This document shows, one piece after another, positions 43,648-52,188 of a stretch of 64,000 nucleotides of DNA. Location: positions 310,001 through 374,000 of the forward strand of contig NZ_AP028672.1 in the NCBI RefSeq assembly GCF_041154505.1. Reading direction: 5' to 3'. The DNA comes from Acidovorax sp. A79. GTDB lineage: Bacteria > Pseudomonadota > Gammaproteobacteria > Burkholderiales > Burkholderiaceae_C. A program made the translations under genes and the position numbers. Positions within the stretch are counted from its first letter, which is position 1. Each line of letters starts with the position of its first letter. The notes under the pieces are model-generated. The model did no database searches. It saw nothing but the letters and a program-made list of their open reading frames with translations, and was not told the origin of the DNA.

Positions 43648-44750
43648 AAACCATCCGCCGCCTGATCCACCGCGAAGCCCTGTTCGCGGTCGCTTTCGTC
43701 ACCGCCGGGTTTCTGGCGCTGTTCTTCTTCTTTGACCTGGTGGACGAACTGCGCTGGGTGGGCCGCACCGGCGCCGAGGGTTACCAGCTCTCGCACGCGT
43801 TCCTGTTCGTGGTGCTGAGCATTCCCAGCCACCTGTACGAGCTGCTGCCCATCACGGTGCTCATCGGCACCATCTTCGTGATGGCGCGGCTCGCCCAAAG
43901 CTCCGAGTTCACCATCATGCGCACGAGCGGCATGGGCCCTTGGCGTGCCTTGCGCACGCTGGTGGCGCTGGGCGGCTTCTTCGTGCTTCTGACCTTCGCC
44001 GTGGGCGACTACATTGCGCCGCTGACCGACCGCGCCGCCCAGCTGGTCAAGGTGCGGTACCTCGGGCGCCTGACCACGGGCGCCACCGGCGCCTGGCTCA
44101 AGGAGCGCCAGGACGACCACTCCTATGCGGTGAACGTGCGCGCGCTCACGACCAACGGCGGCATGCTGGACGTGCGCATCTTCGAGTTCGATGCCAAGGG
44201 CCGGCTGGCATCGCAGACACGGGCGGCGGCGGGACAGTTTGGGCCGGACGGCGCGTGGAATCTGGAGAAGGTGCAGCGCAGCCGCTTCGAGCAGCGCGGC
44301 GGCGACGAAGCGCGCGTGGAGCACCTCGATGCCCCCACCCTGCAATGGCCCACCCGCATCAGCGCCGACATGGTGGCCGCCTCGCTGCTCAAACCCGACC
44401 GCATGGCCACCATCGACCTGTTCCAGTACATCCGCCACCTCGACGCCAACGGCCAGTCCGCCCAGCGCTACGAGATCGAGTTCTGGCGCAAGGTGTTCTA
44501 TCCCCTCAGCTGCCTGGTGATGGTGGTGCTGGCCCTGCCTTTTGCCTACCTGCACTTCCGCTCGGGCGGCATCGCGGGCTATGTGTTTGGCGGCGTCATG
44601 GCCGGCATCAGCTTCTTCCTGCTGAACAACGTGTTTGGCTATGCGGGCAACCTGCAGAACTGGTCGCCGTGGCTCACGGCGGCCGCGCCCGGGCTGATCT
44701 ACTCCGTGCTTTCGCTCGCGGCCTTTGGATGGCTGGTGCTCCGGCGCTAG
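43644..44750 (+). CDS. lptG: LPS export ABC transporter permease LptG
   Basis: 368 residues. Partner of Lpt[39 protein letters not shown], the coupling-helix region FTIMRTSGMGPWRALRTLVA and the C-terminal helices FYPLSCLVMVVLALPFAYLH and VFGGVMAGISFFLLNNVFGY are typical. The start is in the ATGA overlap with lptF, preceded by CAGGGAG. LPS export genes here complement lpxK and kdsB elsewhere in the window. Confidence 0.95.
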   Translation: MKTIRRLIHREALFAVAFVTAGFLALFFFFDLVDELRWVGRTGAEGYQLSHAFLFVVLSIPSHLYELLPITVLIGTIFVMARLAQSSEFTIMRTSGMGPWRALRTLVALGGFFVLLTFAVGDYIAPLTDRAAQLVKVRYLGRLTTGATGAWLKERQDDHSYAVNVRALTTNGGMLDVRIFEFDAKGRLASQTRAAAGQFGPDGAWNLEKVQRSRFEQRGGDEARVEHLDAPTLQWPTRISADMVAASLLKPDRMATIDLFQYIRHLDANGQSAQRYEIEFWRKVFYPLSCLVMVVLALPFAYLHFRSGGIAGYVFGGVMAGISFFLLNNVFGYAGNLQNWSPWLTAAAPGLIYSVLSLAAFGWLVLRR

Positions 44751-44783
44751 CCCCGGCTGTCACCCTGCCCCGATCTGCAACCC

Positions 44784-45167
44784 ATGAACCACCGCGCCAT
44801 CGTCCTGTTCTCCCACGGCTCGCGCGACCCCCTGTGGCGCGCCCCCATGGAAGCCGTGGCCGCCCGCATCGGCGGGCAGCACCCGGACCGCCCTGTGGCC
44901 TGCGCGTACCTGGAGCTGTGCACCCCCACGCTGGCACAGGCCACGGACCAGCTCGTCGCGCAGGGAGCGGCCCATGTCACTGTCGTGCCCATGTTCCTTG
45001 GCACGGGCAAGCATGCGCGGAACGACCTGCCGCTGCTGGTGGAGGAGTTGCGAGCGGCCCATCCCGCCGTGCGGTTCCATGTGCAGCCCGCCATTGGCGA
45101 AGACCCGCGGATGACGGCTTTGATGGCAGAAATTGCCTGTGAGGTGCCTTCCGCTGAAATCCCTTAG
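44784..45167 (+). CDS. CbiX/SirB-type chelatase
   Basis: 127 residues. The short CbiX fold: IVLFSHGSRDPLWRAPMEAV with catalytic His, DRPVACAYLELCTPTLAQAT and HVTVVPMFLGTGKHARNDLP with the second His. Such enzymes insert cobalt or ferrous iron into sirohydrochlorin, for cobalamin or siroheme. It is followed by cysB, the regulator of sulfate assimilation, so siroheme for sulfite reductase is the more likely product. That is inference from context. Confidence 0.88.
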   Translation: MNHRAIVLFSHGSRDPLWRAPMEAVAARIGGQHPDRPVACAYLELCTPTLAQATDQLVAQGAAHVTVVPMFLGTGKHARNDLPLLVEELRAAHPAVRFHVQPAIGEDPRMTALMAEIACEVPSAEIP

Positions 45168-45172
45168 ATAGC

Positions 45173-45189
45173 TGCAGCATAATGATGCA
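45173..45189. promoter_or_regulatory. Palindrome upstream of cysB
   Basis: TGCAGCATAATGATGCA, a 17-bp dyad with one mismatched pair, 21 bp before the cysB ATG. It may be an autoregulatory operator or part of the promoter. The preceding GATAGCTGC also resembles the end of a family A repeat, so it may be a relic. Confidence 0.35.
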
Positions 45190-45210
45190 ACTCTTTAGGC
45201 GATATCAGAT

Positions 45211-46152
45211 ATGAATCTGCACCAATTCCGCTTCGTTCAAGAGGCTGCGCGCCGCAATCTCAACCTGACCGAAGCGGCCAAGGCCCTGCACACCTCCCAG
45301 CCGGGCGTGTCCAAGGCCATCATCGAGCTCGAAGAAGAACTGGGAGTGGACATCTTCGCGCGCCATGGCAAGCGCCTCAAGCGCATCACCGAACCCGGCC
45401 AGCACGTGCTCAAGAGCATCGAGGTCATCATGCGGGAGGTGGGCAACCTCAAGCGCATCGGCGAGCAGTTCAGCGCCCAGGACAGCGGCACCCTCAGCAT
45501 CGCCACCACCCACACCCAGGCCCGCTACGTGCTGCCCGTGCCCGTGGCGCGCCTGCGCGAGGCCTATCCCAAGGTCAACATCAGCCTGCACCAGGCCACA
45601 CCGCACGAAGTGGCGCGCATGGTGATCGATGAAGTGGCCGAGATCGGCATGGCCACCGAATCCCTGGCCGACTACCCCGAACTCGTCACCCTGCCCTGCT
45701 ATGAATGGCAGCATGTGCTGGTGGTGCCCAACGACCACCCGCTGGCGCAGAAGGAGCGCATCGGGCTGGACGACCTGGCCCACGAGGCGCTGATCACCTA
45801 CCACCCCTCCTTCACCGGCCGCGGCAAGATCGACCATGCCTTTGCCGCACGCAAGCTTCAGCCCCGCATCGTGCTCGAGGCCATCGATTCTGACGTGATC
45901 AAGACCTACGTGCGCCTGGGCCTGGGCATCGGCATCGTGGCCGAAATGGCCATGCGCGACGACCCCGTGGGTGACCTTGCCGTGCGTCCCGTGGGGCACC
46001 TGTTCGGCCAGAGCGTGGCGCGGGTGGCCTTCAAGCGGGGTGCGTACCTGCGCAACTTCGTCTACAAGTTCGCCGAACTGCTCAGCGACCGGCTGAGCCG
46101 CGAGCTCATCGCCCGCGCGATGACCGGCCACGTCAACGACTACGAACTCTGA
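45211..46152 (+). CDS. cysB: CysB-type LysR transcriptional regulator
   Basis: 313 residues. It starts MNLHQFRFVQEAARRNLNLT, with the CysB-specific helix-turn-helix TEAAKALHTSQPGVSKAIIE and EEELGVDIFARHGKRLKRIT. The effector domain has LSIATTHTQARYVLPVPVAR, with the TTHTQARY sulfate/thiosulfate-binding signature, and AIDSDVIKTYVRLGLGIGIV. It activates sulfate-assimilation genes in response to O-acetylserine/N-acetylserine in well-studied relatives. The chelatase upstream ends 43 bp before it. Confidence 0.95.
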   Translation: MNLHQFRFVQEAARRNLNLTEAAKALHTSQPGVSKAIIELEEELGVDIFARHGKRLKRITEPGQHVLKSIEVIMREVGNLKRIGEQFSAQDSGTLSIATTHTQARYVLPVPVARLREAYPKVNISLHQATPHEVARMVIDEVAEIGMATESLADYPELVTLPCYEWQHVLVVPNDHPLAQKERIGLDDLAHEALITYHPSFTGRGKIDHAFAARKLQPRIVLEAIDSDVIKTYVRLGLGIGIVAEMAMRDDPVGDLAVRPVGHLFGQSVARVAFKRGAYLRNFVYKFAELLSDRLSRELIARAMTGHVNDYEL

Positions 46153-46222
46153 CACCGGCACCCGCCCGATTGCCCATTCCACCGCCCCATTGCTTCCCAG
46201 CCTGACCTTCCGCCACAGCGCC

Positions 46223-47395
46223 ATGACTGAGACCACCGACACCGCCCGCACACCCGCCTTCCCCAGCAAGCTGCCCCAGGTGGGTACCACCATCTTCACC
46301 GTGATGTCGGCCCTGGCGGCCGAGCACGGCGCGGTCAACCTGGGCCAGGGGTTTCCCGACTTCGAATGCGCCCCGGAGCTGGTGAATGCCGTGACGCGGG
46401 CCATGCAGGCCGGCCACAACCAGTACCCGCCCATGCCCGGCATCCCGGCCCTGCGCGAGGCGGTCGCCAGCAAGATCGCGGCGCTGCACGGCCGCCGGTA
46501 CAGCCCGGGCACCGAGATCACCATCACGGCCGGCGCCACGCAGGCCATCATCACCGCCATCCTGGCCATCGTGCACCCGGGCGATGAAGTCATCGTGCTC
46601 GACCCCTGCTACGACAGCTACGTGCCCAACATCGAACTGGCGGGCGGCAAGGCGGTGCGCGTGCCGCTCACGCCGGGCACCTTCCGCCCCGACTTCGGCA
46701 AGATCGGTGCGGCCATCACGGCGCGCACGCGCGCCATCCTCATCAACAGCCCGCACAACCCCAGCGCCACCATCTGGACGGCCCAGGAGATGCGCCAGCT
46801 GGAAGACCTGCTCGCGCCCACCGACATCCTGCTCATCAGCGACGAGGTGTACGAGCACATGGTGTTCGACGGCGCCGAGCACGAAAGCGCCGCGCGCTTT
46901 CCGGGCCTGGCGGCGCGCGCGTTCATCGTGTCGAGCTTTGGCAAGACCTTCCACGTCACCGGCTGGAAGGTCGGCACCGTGGCGGCCCCTGCAGCGCTGA
47001 CGGCCGAATTCCGCAAGGTGCACCAGTTCAACGTGTTCACCGTGAACACGCCCATGCAGCACGGCCTGGCCGCCTACCTGCAAGACCCGGCGCCCTACCT
47101 GCAACTGCCCGCGTTCTACCAGGCCAAGCGCGACCTGTTCCGCCAGGGCCTGGCCGACTCGCGCCTGAAGCTGCTGCCCAGCACCGGCAGCTATTTCCAG
47201 TGCGTGGACATCTCTGCCGTGAGCGACTTGAACGAATCGGACTTTTGCCAGTGGCTCACCCGCGAAGTGGGCGTGGCGGCGATTCCGCTGTCGGCGTTCT
47301 ACGGCGACGGATTCGACCAGCGCGTGGTGCGGTTCTGCTTCGCCAAGAAGGACGAGACGCTGCGCGCCGCGCTGGAGCGGCTGCGCAAGCTGTGA
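46223..47395 (+). CDS. PLP-dependent aminotransferase, YbdL/methionine aminotransferase type
   Basis: 390 residues, fold-type I class I aminotransferase. Near the start VNLGQGFPDFECAPELVNAV, then TAGATQAIITAILAIVHPGD, LINSPHNPSATIW, ISDEVYEHMVFDG, and the Schiff-base Lys241 in SSFGKTFHVTGWKVG. KTFHVTGWK is typical of YbdL-like methionine/aromatic aminotransferases. I chose the ATG at 46223 over a TTG-initiated frame at 46190; neither has a strong ribosome-binding site. It follows cysB by 70 bp, consistent with sulfur amino-acid metabolism. Confidence 0.9.
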   Translation: MTETTDTARTPAFPSKLPQVGTTIFTVMSALAAEHGAVNLGQGFPDFECAPELVNAVTRAMQAGHNQYPPMPGIPALREAVASKIAALHGRRYSPGTEITITAGATQAIITAILAIVHPGDEVIVLDPCYDSYVPNIELAGGKAVRVPLTPGTFRPDFGKIGAAITARTRAILINSPHNPSATIWTAQEMRQLEDLLAPTDILLISDEVYEHMVFDGAEHESAARFPGLAARAFIVSSFGKTFHVTGWKVGTVAAPAALTAEFRKVHQFNVFTVNTPMQHGLAAYLQDPAPYLQLPAFYQAKRDLFRQGLADSRLKLLPSTGSYFQCVDISAVSDLNESDFCQWLTREVGVAAIPLSAFYGDGFDQRVVRFCFAKKDETLRAALERLRKL

Positions 47396-47405
47396 TGCAC
47401 TGGCC

Positions 47406-47822
47406 GTGGCTGCACTGAATTTTTCGGCCCCGCGCATCGTGGCGCCGACGCCGACCAACAAGCTGTTGCCGTTTGAAAAGGCGCTGCTTGATGCCACGGC
47501 TGCCACGCTGCCCGCCGCCGATGCCCGCCTGCTGGCGCAGCAGGTGCTCTGCATCAACAACATCCGCCGCGTGTCGGACTGGAAGCAGATCGAGCTCTAC
47601 AGCAAACGCTGGCTCTGGCACCGGTGGCCCGCGGGCGTGCTGTTTGCCCGCAAGGAGAAGTTTCGCCTGGCCACCGTGTCGTGCCGGTTCGGCGTCAAAG
47701 ACGCGCACGTCGAGGTCTGGGCGGTGGATGGCCATGTGTCTGCGCTCAGCGCCTCCACCGGCCTGAGCGGCCTGTCCATCGCCGGGCCGCTGAGCATCCT
47801 GGCGGTAGATCCGGGCAGTTAA
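47406..47822 (+). CDS. Hypothetical protein
   Basis: 138 residues from GTG at 47406, 10 bp after the aminotransferase stop, so probably co-transcribed. It has an evenly mixed, foldable composition: LPFEKALLDATAATLPAADA, RLLAQQVLCINNIRRVSDWK, QIELYSKRWLWHRWPAGVLF and GLSGLSIAGPLSILAV. The Trp-rich central block may form a core. No motif, signal or membrane helix is recognised. The stop codon is adjacent to the A-run of the following hairpin/repeat. Confidence 0.7.
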   Translation: MAALNFSAPRIVAPTPTNKLLPFEKALLDATAATLPAADARLLAQQVLCINNIRRVSDWKQIELYSKRWLWHRWPAGVLFARKEKFRLATVSCRFGVKDAHVEVWAVDGHVSALSASTGLSGLSIAGPLSILAVDPGS

Positions 47823-47852
47823 AAAACCCCTTATCTTCGATAAAAAAGGGCT
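47822..47852 (-). terminator. Possible terminator for the EamA transporter gene
   Basis: On the minus strand CCCTT...ATC-GAA-GATAAGGGG then TTTTTT, with a bulge of T residues in the left arm. It lies between converging genes. Confidence 0.4.
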
Positions 47853-47896
47853 GTACCGCGCTCCCATCGGGCGCTACCAGCTACTAAATAGATAGC
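47853..47896 (-). repeat. Dispersed repeat family A, copy (degenerate)
   Basis: On the minus strand TTTAGTAGCTGGTAGCGCCC, then GATGGGAGCGCGGTAC aligns with the family A order (TAGCTG, AGCGC, loop, AGCGC), with several substitutions. It lies between converging genes. Confidence 0.55.
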
Positions 47897-47939
47897 AAAC
47901 ACCTGCGCAACCCCGCAGGTGCCCCTACCTCCGCCCCCA

Positions 47940-48854
47940 TCACCGGCCGGTCTGCCTTGCCATCCACACCCCGGTAGCCGCCAGCGCCATGCCGGCCAGG
48001 GCCCAGCCGCTGAGCGTCTCGCCAAACACCGCCCAGGCCACCAACGCGGTCATGGGCGGGGTCAGGTAGAACAGGCTGGCCACGTTCACCGCGCCGCCGC
48101 GGCGGATCAGCAGATTCAGCAAACTGACGGCGCCCAGGGACAGCACCAGCACCAGCCAGCCCAGCGCAAAGAGAAACTCGCCGCTCCACTGCACGGCCAT
48201 GGTTTCCGTCGCGTACGCCAGCACCGCCATGGCCACCACGCACGGCAGGTACTGGATGACCGAGCCGGTGCGCAAATCGAACGCCGGGCAAAAGCGCTTT
48301 TGGTACAGCGTGCCGGCCGTGATGCCCAGCAGCGCCACCACCGCTGGCAGCAGCATGCCCACCAGCGCGCCGCCAGGCACCGTGGCCACCTTGCCGGCCA
48401 CCACCAGCGCCACGCCGGTAAACCCCAGGGCCAGGCCCGCCCACTGCGCGGGCCGCACCTTCTCGCCCAGCAGGGCACCCGCCACCAGCGCCGTCAACAG
48501 CGGCTGCAGCCCCACCACCAGCGCCGTGATGCCCGACGGCAGCCCGTGGCCGATGGCGATGAACACCCCGCCCAGGTACACCCCGTGCACCAGCAGGCCC
48601 GACACGCCGATGTGCAGCCACGCCCTGCCCGACGGCGGCCACGGAGCCCGCACCAGCGTCACCACCGCCAGCATCAGCACGGCGACGATTGCGAAACGAA
48701 TGGCCAGAAAGGTGAGCGGCTCCACATACGGCAGCCCCAGCTTGGCGCCGATGAAGCCGGTGCTCCACAGCGCGACGAAGAGCAAGGGCATGAACGCGTC
48801 GAGGGTGCCGGGTGTGGCGGGATGCTGCTGGGGCTGGGGCTTGGCCTGGGTCAT
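47940..48854 (-). CDS. EamA/DMT-family transporter
   Basis: 304 residues with ten hydrophobic helices in two EamA repeats. The first repeat begins LDAFMPLLFVALWSTGFIGA, KLGLPYVEPLTFLAIRFAI and the second ALLGITAGTLYQKRFCPAFD...GAVNVASLFYLTPPMTALVA, WAVFGETLSGWALAGMAL. These are exporters of metabolites or drugs of unknown specificity. A LysR gene lies 94 bp upstream in the same orientation and may control it. Confidence 0.9.
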   Translation of the reverse strand: MTQAKPQPQQHPATPGTLDAFMPLLFVALWSTGFIGAKLGLPYVEPLTFLAIRFAIVAVLMLAVVTLVRAPWPPSGRAWLHIGVSGLLVHGVYLGGVFIAIGHGLPSGITALVVGLQPLLTALVAGALLGEKVRPAQWAGLALGFTGVALVVAGKVATVPGGALVGMLLPAVVALLGITAGTLYQKRFCPAFDLRTGSVIQYLPCVVAMAVLAYATETMAVQWSGEFLFALGWLVLVLSLGAVSLLNLLIRRGGAVNVASLFYLTPPMTALVAWAVFGETLSGWALAGMALAATGVWMARQTGR

Positions 48855-48948
48855 GGAATATCAATGAAAGAAAAAGCACAGGGCGGCATCTGCGCCCGAG
48901 GGAAGAAGAAAAAGTCGATAACGCAACGCCGCAAAGCAGCACGGCCGT

Positions 48949-49902
48949 TCACCGCAGCGCGTCCACGGCAGCGTCCGCCTCAGCCAGGGCCTTGCCCGCC
49001 CGCGCCGCAAACCAGTCCACGACCCACGTGCGAAAGGCCGCCATCGCCGCCGTGCTGAACCGGGCCGAGGGCCGCACCAGGTAGATCCCCGCGTCGGCAT
49101 TGAGCTGCCACTGCGGCAGCACCTGCACCAGTTGGCCCGATGCGATGCCGGGGTTGATCAACCAGTCGCCACCCGCCAGGATGCCCACGCCCAGCAGGGC
49201 AGCCGCAAGCAGCGCCTCATTGTCGTTGCTGACCATCGAGCCGCGCACCACCACGCTGTGGCTCGCGCCCGGCTGCGTGAGCTGCCATTCCGGGTACGAC
49301 TGCAGGCCGGTGAAGCCCAGGCAGTTGTGCTGCGCCAGGTCTGCGGGCAGCTGCGGGGTGCCGTGCTTCGCCAGGTAGGCCGGTGCCGCCGCCATGATGC
49401 GGCGGTGGCTGCACAGCCGCGTGGCCACCAGCCGGCTGTCGGCCAGCTGGCCGATGCGGACCGCGGCGTCGAAGCGTTCGCCCACGATGTCCACCAGCCG
49501 GTCGGCGTACTCCAGCTCCAGCGTGACCTCTGGATGGGCCAGCGCAAACTCGGCCACCATCGGGCTGAGCAGGCGCCGCCCCATGGCGGCAGGCACCGAT
49601 ATGCGCAGCCGCCCGCGCACCTGCGCTGCACCTTCGGCCGCTTCCTTCTCGGCCTGCGAGATCAGGTCCGTCGCCTCGCGCACCTTCTCGACCAGGCGCT
49701 GGCCGGCGTCGGTCAGGTGCAGCTGTCGGGTGGTGCGCTCGACCAGCCTCACGCCCAGGCGGCGCTCCAGCGCGTTCAGGCGCTTGGACAGCACCGAGGG
49801 GTGGCGCTGCAGCGCGCGGCCCGCCGCCGCAAACGAACCCGCGTCGCTCAGAGCAAGAAGGGTGGCCAGTTCATCGGCGTGCTGGCTGTCGGGCAGGTCC
49901 AT
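48949..49902 (-). CDS. LysR-family transcriptional regulator
   Basis: 317 residues. HTH at about 10-68: ELATLLALSDAGSFAAAGRA, LQRHPSVLSKRLNALERRLG. The effector-binding domain (about 95-300) has RLRISVPAAMGRRLLSPMVA and FDAAVRIGQLADSRLVATRL, as in the CrgA-like LysR group. Same strand and upstream of the EamA gene; it may be co-transcribed with it. A long perfect inverted repeat lies 35 bp upstream of its start. Confidence 0.92.
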   Translation of the reverse strand: MDLPDSQHADELATLLALSDAGSFAAAGRALQRHPSVLSKRLNALERRLGVRLVERTTRQLHLTDAGQRLVEKVREATDLISQAEKEAAEGAAQVRGRLRISVPAAMGRRLLSPMVAEFALAHPEVTLELEYADRLVDIVGERFDAAVRIGQLADSRLVATRLCSHRRIMAAAPAYLAKHGTPQLPADLAQHNCLGFTGLQSYPEWQLTQPGASHSVVVRGSMVSNDNEALLAAALLGVGILAGGDWLINPGIASGQLVQVLPQWQLNADAGIYLVRPSARFSTAAMAAFRTWVVDWFAARAGKALAEADAAVDALR

Positions 49903-49937
49903 CGGGTGTCAAAGGCGCCATGGGGAGCAAAGGGTTA

Positions 49938-49990
49938 AGAACCTGTTCAAGATCTTTTCAGGGTCCCCGAAAAGATCTTGAACAGGTTCT
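49938..49990. repeat. 22-bp perfect inverted repeat (53-nt hairpin)
   Basis: Arms 49938-49959 (AGAACCTGTTCAAGATCTTT, TC) and 49969-49990 are exact reverse complements around a 9-nt loop. The right arm runs into the TAG stop of the quinone oxidoreductase gene. It may act as a terminator-like structure on the minus strand although no U-run follows, or be a member of a palindromic repeat family. Confidence 0.85.
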
Positions 49991-50963
49991 AAGGAGCCAG
50001 GATGATCGCACCTTGCGAGCGCCCCTGCTCCAGGTCGGCGTGCGCGGTGCCCACATCGGCAAGCGCGTAGCGGCGCCAGATGCGCGGCGTGATGATGCCG
50101 TCGGCCACGGCCTGCAGCACGTCCTGGGCGCGCTCCTGGTACTCCGCCGCCGTGGCCGTGTGCGCGGCCAGCGAGGGGCGCGTGAGAAACAGCGAGCCCT
50201 TGGCATTGAGCGTGCCCACCGCGATGGGCGCCGGCACGCCCGAAGTGGCGCCAAAGGACACCAGCAGGCCGCGCGGGTGCAGGCTGTCGAGCGAGGCCTC
50301 CAGCGTGGCCCGCCCGATGGGGTCGTACACCACGTTGGCCCCGCTGCCGTGCGTGGCCTCGCGCACCTGGCCCGCCAGCGTGGCGGGGTCGAACACGAAC
50401 ACCGCGTCGCAGCCCGCCGCCCGGGCGCGCTCCACGCTCTCGGGCCGGGAGACCACGCCCATCACAAAGGCGCCCAGGTGACGGGCCCAGGCGCACATCA
50501 GCTGGCCCAGCGCGCCGCCCGCGCCATAGATGAGCACCTTCGAGCCCGGGGCCACGGAATATGTCGTCTTGAGCAGGTACTGCGCCGTGATGCCCTTGAA
50601 GAGCACCGCCGCCGCCTCGTCCAACCCCAGCGCATCGGGCAGCCTGACCAGCCGCTCGGCCGGGAACAGGCGCGCGCTGGCATAGGCCCCCAGCGGCCCG
50701 GTGGCGTAGCCCACGCGATCTCCCACCGCCACATTCAGCACCCCCGGCCCCACGGCCGCCACCTGCCCCGCGCCTTCCAGCCCCAGGCCGGACGGGAACG
50801 GGATGGGCACCGCGCCCTTGCGCTGGCTCACGTCCAGCGGGTTCACGCCGATGGCCGCCTGCGCGAGCCACACCTGGCCTGGGCCGGGCGCCTGGGGCTC
50901 CACCCCTTCCAGCCGCAGGGCATCGGGCCCTCCGGCTGCATCGATCCGCACGCGGTGGTGCAT
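49989..50963 (-). CDS. NADPH:quinone oxidoreductase (MDR superfamily)
   Basis: 324 residues from ATG 50963, which has AAGGA 7 nt upstream. It starts MHHRVRIDAAGGPDALRLEG. GINPLD-type residues AAIGVNPLDVSQRKGAVPIP are followed by GLGLEGAGQVAAVGPGV, LLKTTYSVAPGSKVLIYGAG and GALGQLMCAWARHLGA for NADPH binding, and VVYDPIGRATLEASLDSLHP. There are no zinc Cys ligands, as expected for quinone reductases. An in-frame upstream ATG at 50990 adds nine residues and is less well supported. The stop lies in the long inverted repeat. Confidence 0.92.
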   Translation of the reverse strand: MHHRVRIDAAGGPDALRLEGVEPQAPGPGQVWLAQAAIGVNPLDVSQRKGAVPIPFPSGLGLEGAGQVAAVGPGVLNVAVGDRVGYATGPLGAYASARLFPAERLVRLPDALGLDEAAAVLFKGITAQYLLKTTYSVAPGSKVLIYGAGGALGQLMCAWARHLGAFVMGVVSRPESVERARAAGCDAVFVFDPATLAGQVREATHGSGANVVYDPIGRATLEASLDSLHPRGLLVSFGATSGVPAPIAVGTLNAKGSLFLTRPSLAAHTATAAEYQERAQDVLQAVADGIITPRIWRRYALADVGTAHADLEQGRSQGAIILAP

Positions 50964-51140
50964 GGGTTTTTCCTTGTCGGTTGATTCCATGCACAGAGCG
51001 TAAATTGTGGTGCCGTATCCAGCAATCGAGGGGCATGCAGTTGACTCCTGCAACGGGTGCAGCAGTTGCCAGGAAGGGCCCGGCTCTGGTGGCCGGGGCG
51101 GGATCGGCCATCGATGCCTGCCACAGCCCCCCCCAAAGGC

Positions 51141-52094
51141 TCATGCCGTGCAGCGCAACGCCCGCTCGCCCGCTACCCGCAGCCGCTCCTTCAGCGATGC
51201 CGGCGCGAGCACCTCGAATTCGACATCGAGCGCCATCAGCCAGTAGACCAGGGAGTCATTGGCCGCGCACTCCAGCTGGCACCGCAGCCCCTTGCCCAGG
51301 GTGGAGACCACGCCCGCGGACTTGGGAATGCGGCGCGACATCACCGCATACGGCGCATGCAGCACGACGCGCGCCTGCTCGGCGTGGTGCGGCGCCGAGA
51401 TGGAGCGCGCAACGTAGCCCTTCAGATCGCCGCCGTCAGGCGAGGCCCGGGGCGCGAAATGCGCGCCCACCTGGGGGTCGCCCACGATGCGGTCGATGCG
51501 GAAGGTGCGCCAGTCGGTGCGCACCCGGTCCCAGGCGACCAGGTACCAGCGCTCGCCGGTGTGCACCACGCCTTGCGGCTCCACCTGGCGCTGTGCGCTG
51601 CGGCCCTTGCCGTCCTCGTAGCTGAACTCGATGCGCAACTGGTCGCGGCAGGCGGACGCCAGCGTGGCCAGCAGCGATGCTTCCACCACCGGTCCGGTGC
51701 GGTCCAGCGGCAGGATGGCCGAACGCAGCGCGTCCACGCGTTTGCGCAGGCGCGCGGGCATGGCCTGCTCCAGCTTGACCAGCGCCCGGAGCGCGGGCTC
51801 CTCGATGCCGCCCACCGCGCCGGCCGTGGCGGTGCGCAGCGCGATCGACACGGCCAGGGCCTCGTCGTCGTCCAGCAGCAGGGGCGGCAGCGCCTGTCCG
51901 GCGCGAAAGGCATAGCCGCCGGCCACCCCGCTGCTGGCATGCACAGGGTAGCCCAGCTGGCGCAGGCGGTCGATGTCGCGCCGCAGGGTGCGCGGGTGCA
52001 CCTCCAGGCGCTCGGCCAGTTCTGGCCCCATCCAGTGGTTGCGCGTCTGCAGCAGCGACAGCAGGCGCAAAAGGCGGGTCGATGACGTGAGCAT
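51141..52094 (-). CDS. WYL-domain (YafY-type) transcriptional regulator
   Basis: 317 residues. N-terminal HTH_11: MLTSSTRLLRLLSLLQTRNH, ELAERLEVHPRTLRRDIDRL. A WYL domain with GVVHTGERWYLVAWDRVRTD, WRTFRIDRIVGDPQ and a C-terminal WCX extension follows. Such proteins often act as local repressors responding to a ligand or DNA damage. Divergent from the GST gene with a 94-bp gap, so it probably controls GST and itself. The ATG at 52094 matches the normal family start. Confidence 0.92.
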   Translation of the reverse strand: MLTSSTRLLRLLSLLQTRNHWMGPELAERLEVHPRTLRRDIDRLRQLGYPVHASSGVAGGYAFRAGQALPPLLLDDDEALAVSIALRTATAGAVGGIEEPALRALVKLEQAMPARLRKRVDALRSAILPLDRTGPVVEASLLATLASACRDQLRIEFSYEDGKGRSAQRQVEPQGVVHTGERWYLVAWDRVRTDWRTFRIDRIVGDPQVGAHFAPRASPDGGDLKGYVARSISAPHHAEQARVVLHAPYAVMSRRIPKSAGVVSTLGKGLRCQLECAANDSLVYWLMALDVEFEVLAPASLKERLRVAGERALRCTA

Positions 52095-52188
52095 GGTGCG
52101 ACTGTACTTTTTATTGAGGACCGAAACTGTCCGCAATGGAGTCTACAGTGGCACCACCTTTTCTTCCACCACCACCAAGGAGTTTTCC

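Noticed and set aside
45173..45189. Strong assignment of the cysB palindrome as a CysB operator
   Set aside because: CysB sites are long and poorly conserved, and adjacent sequence resembles a repeat end. Kept only as a low-confidence feature.
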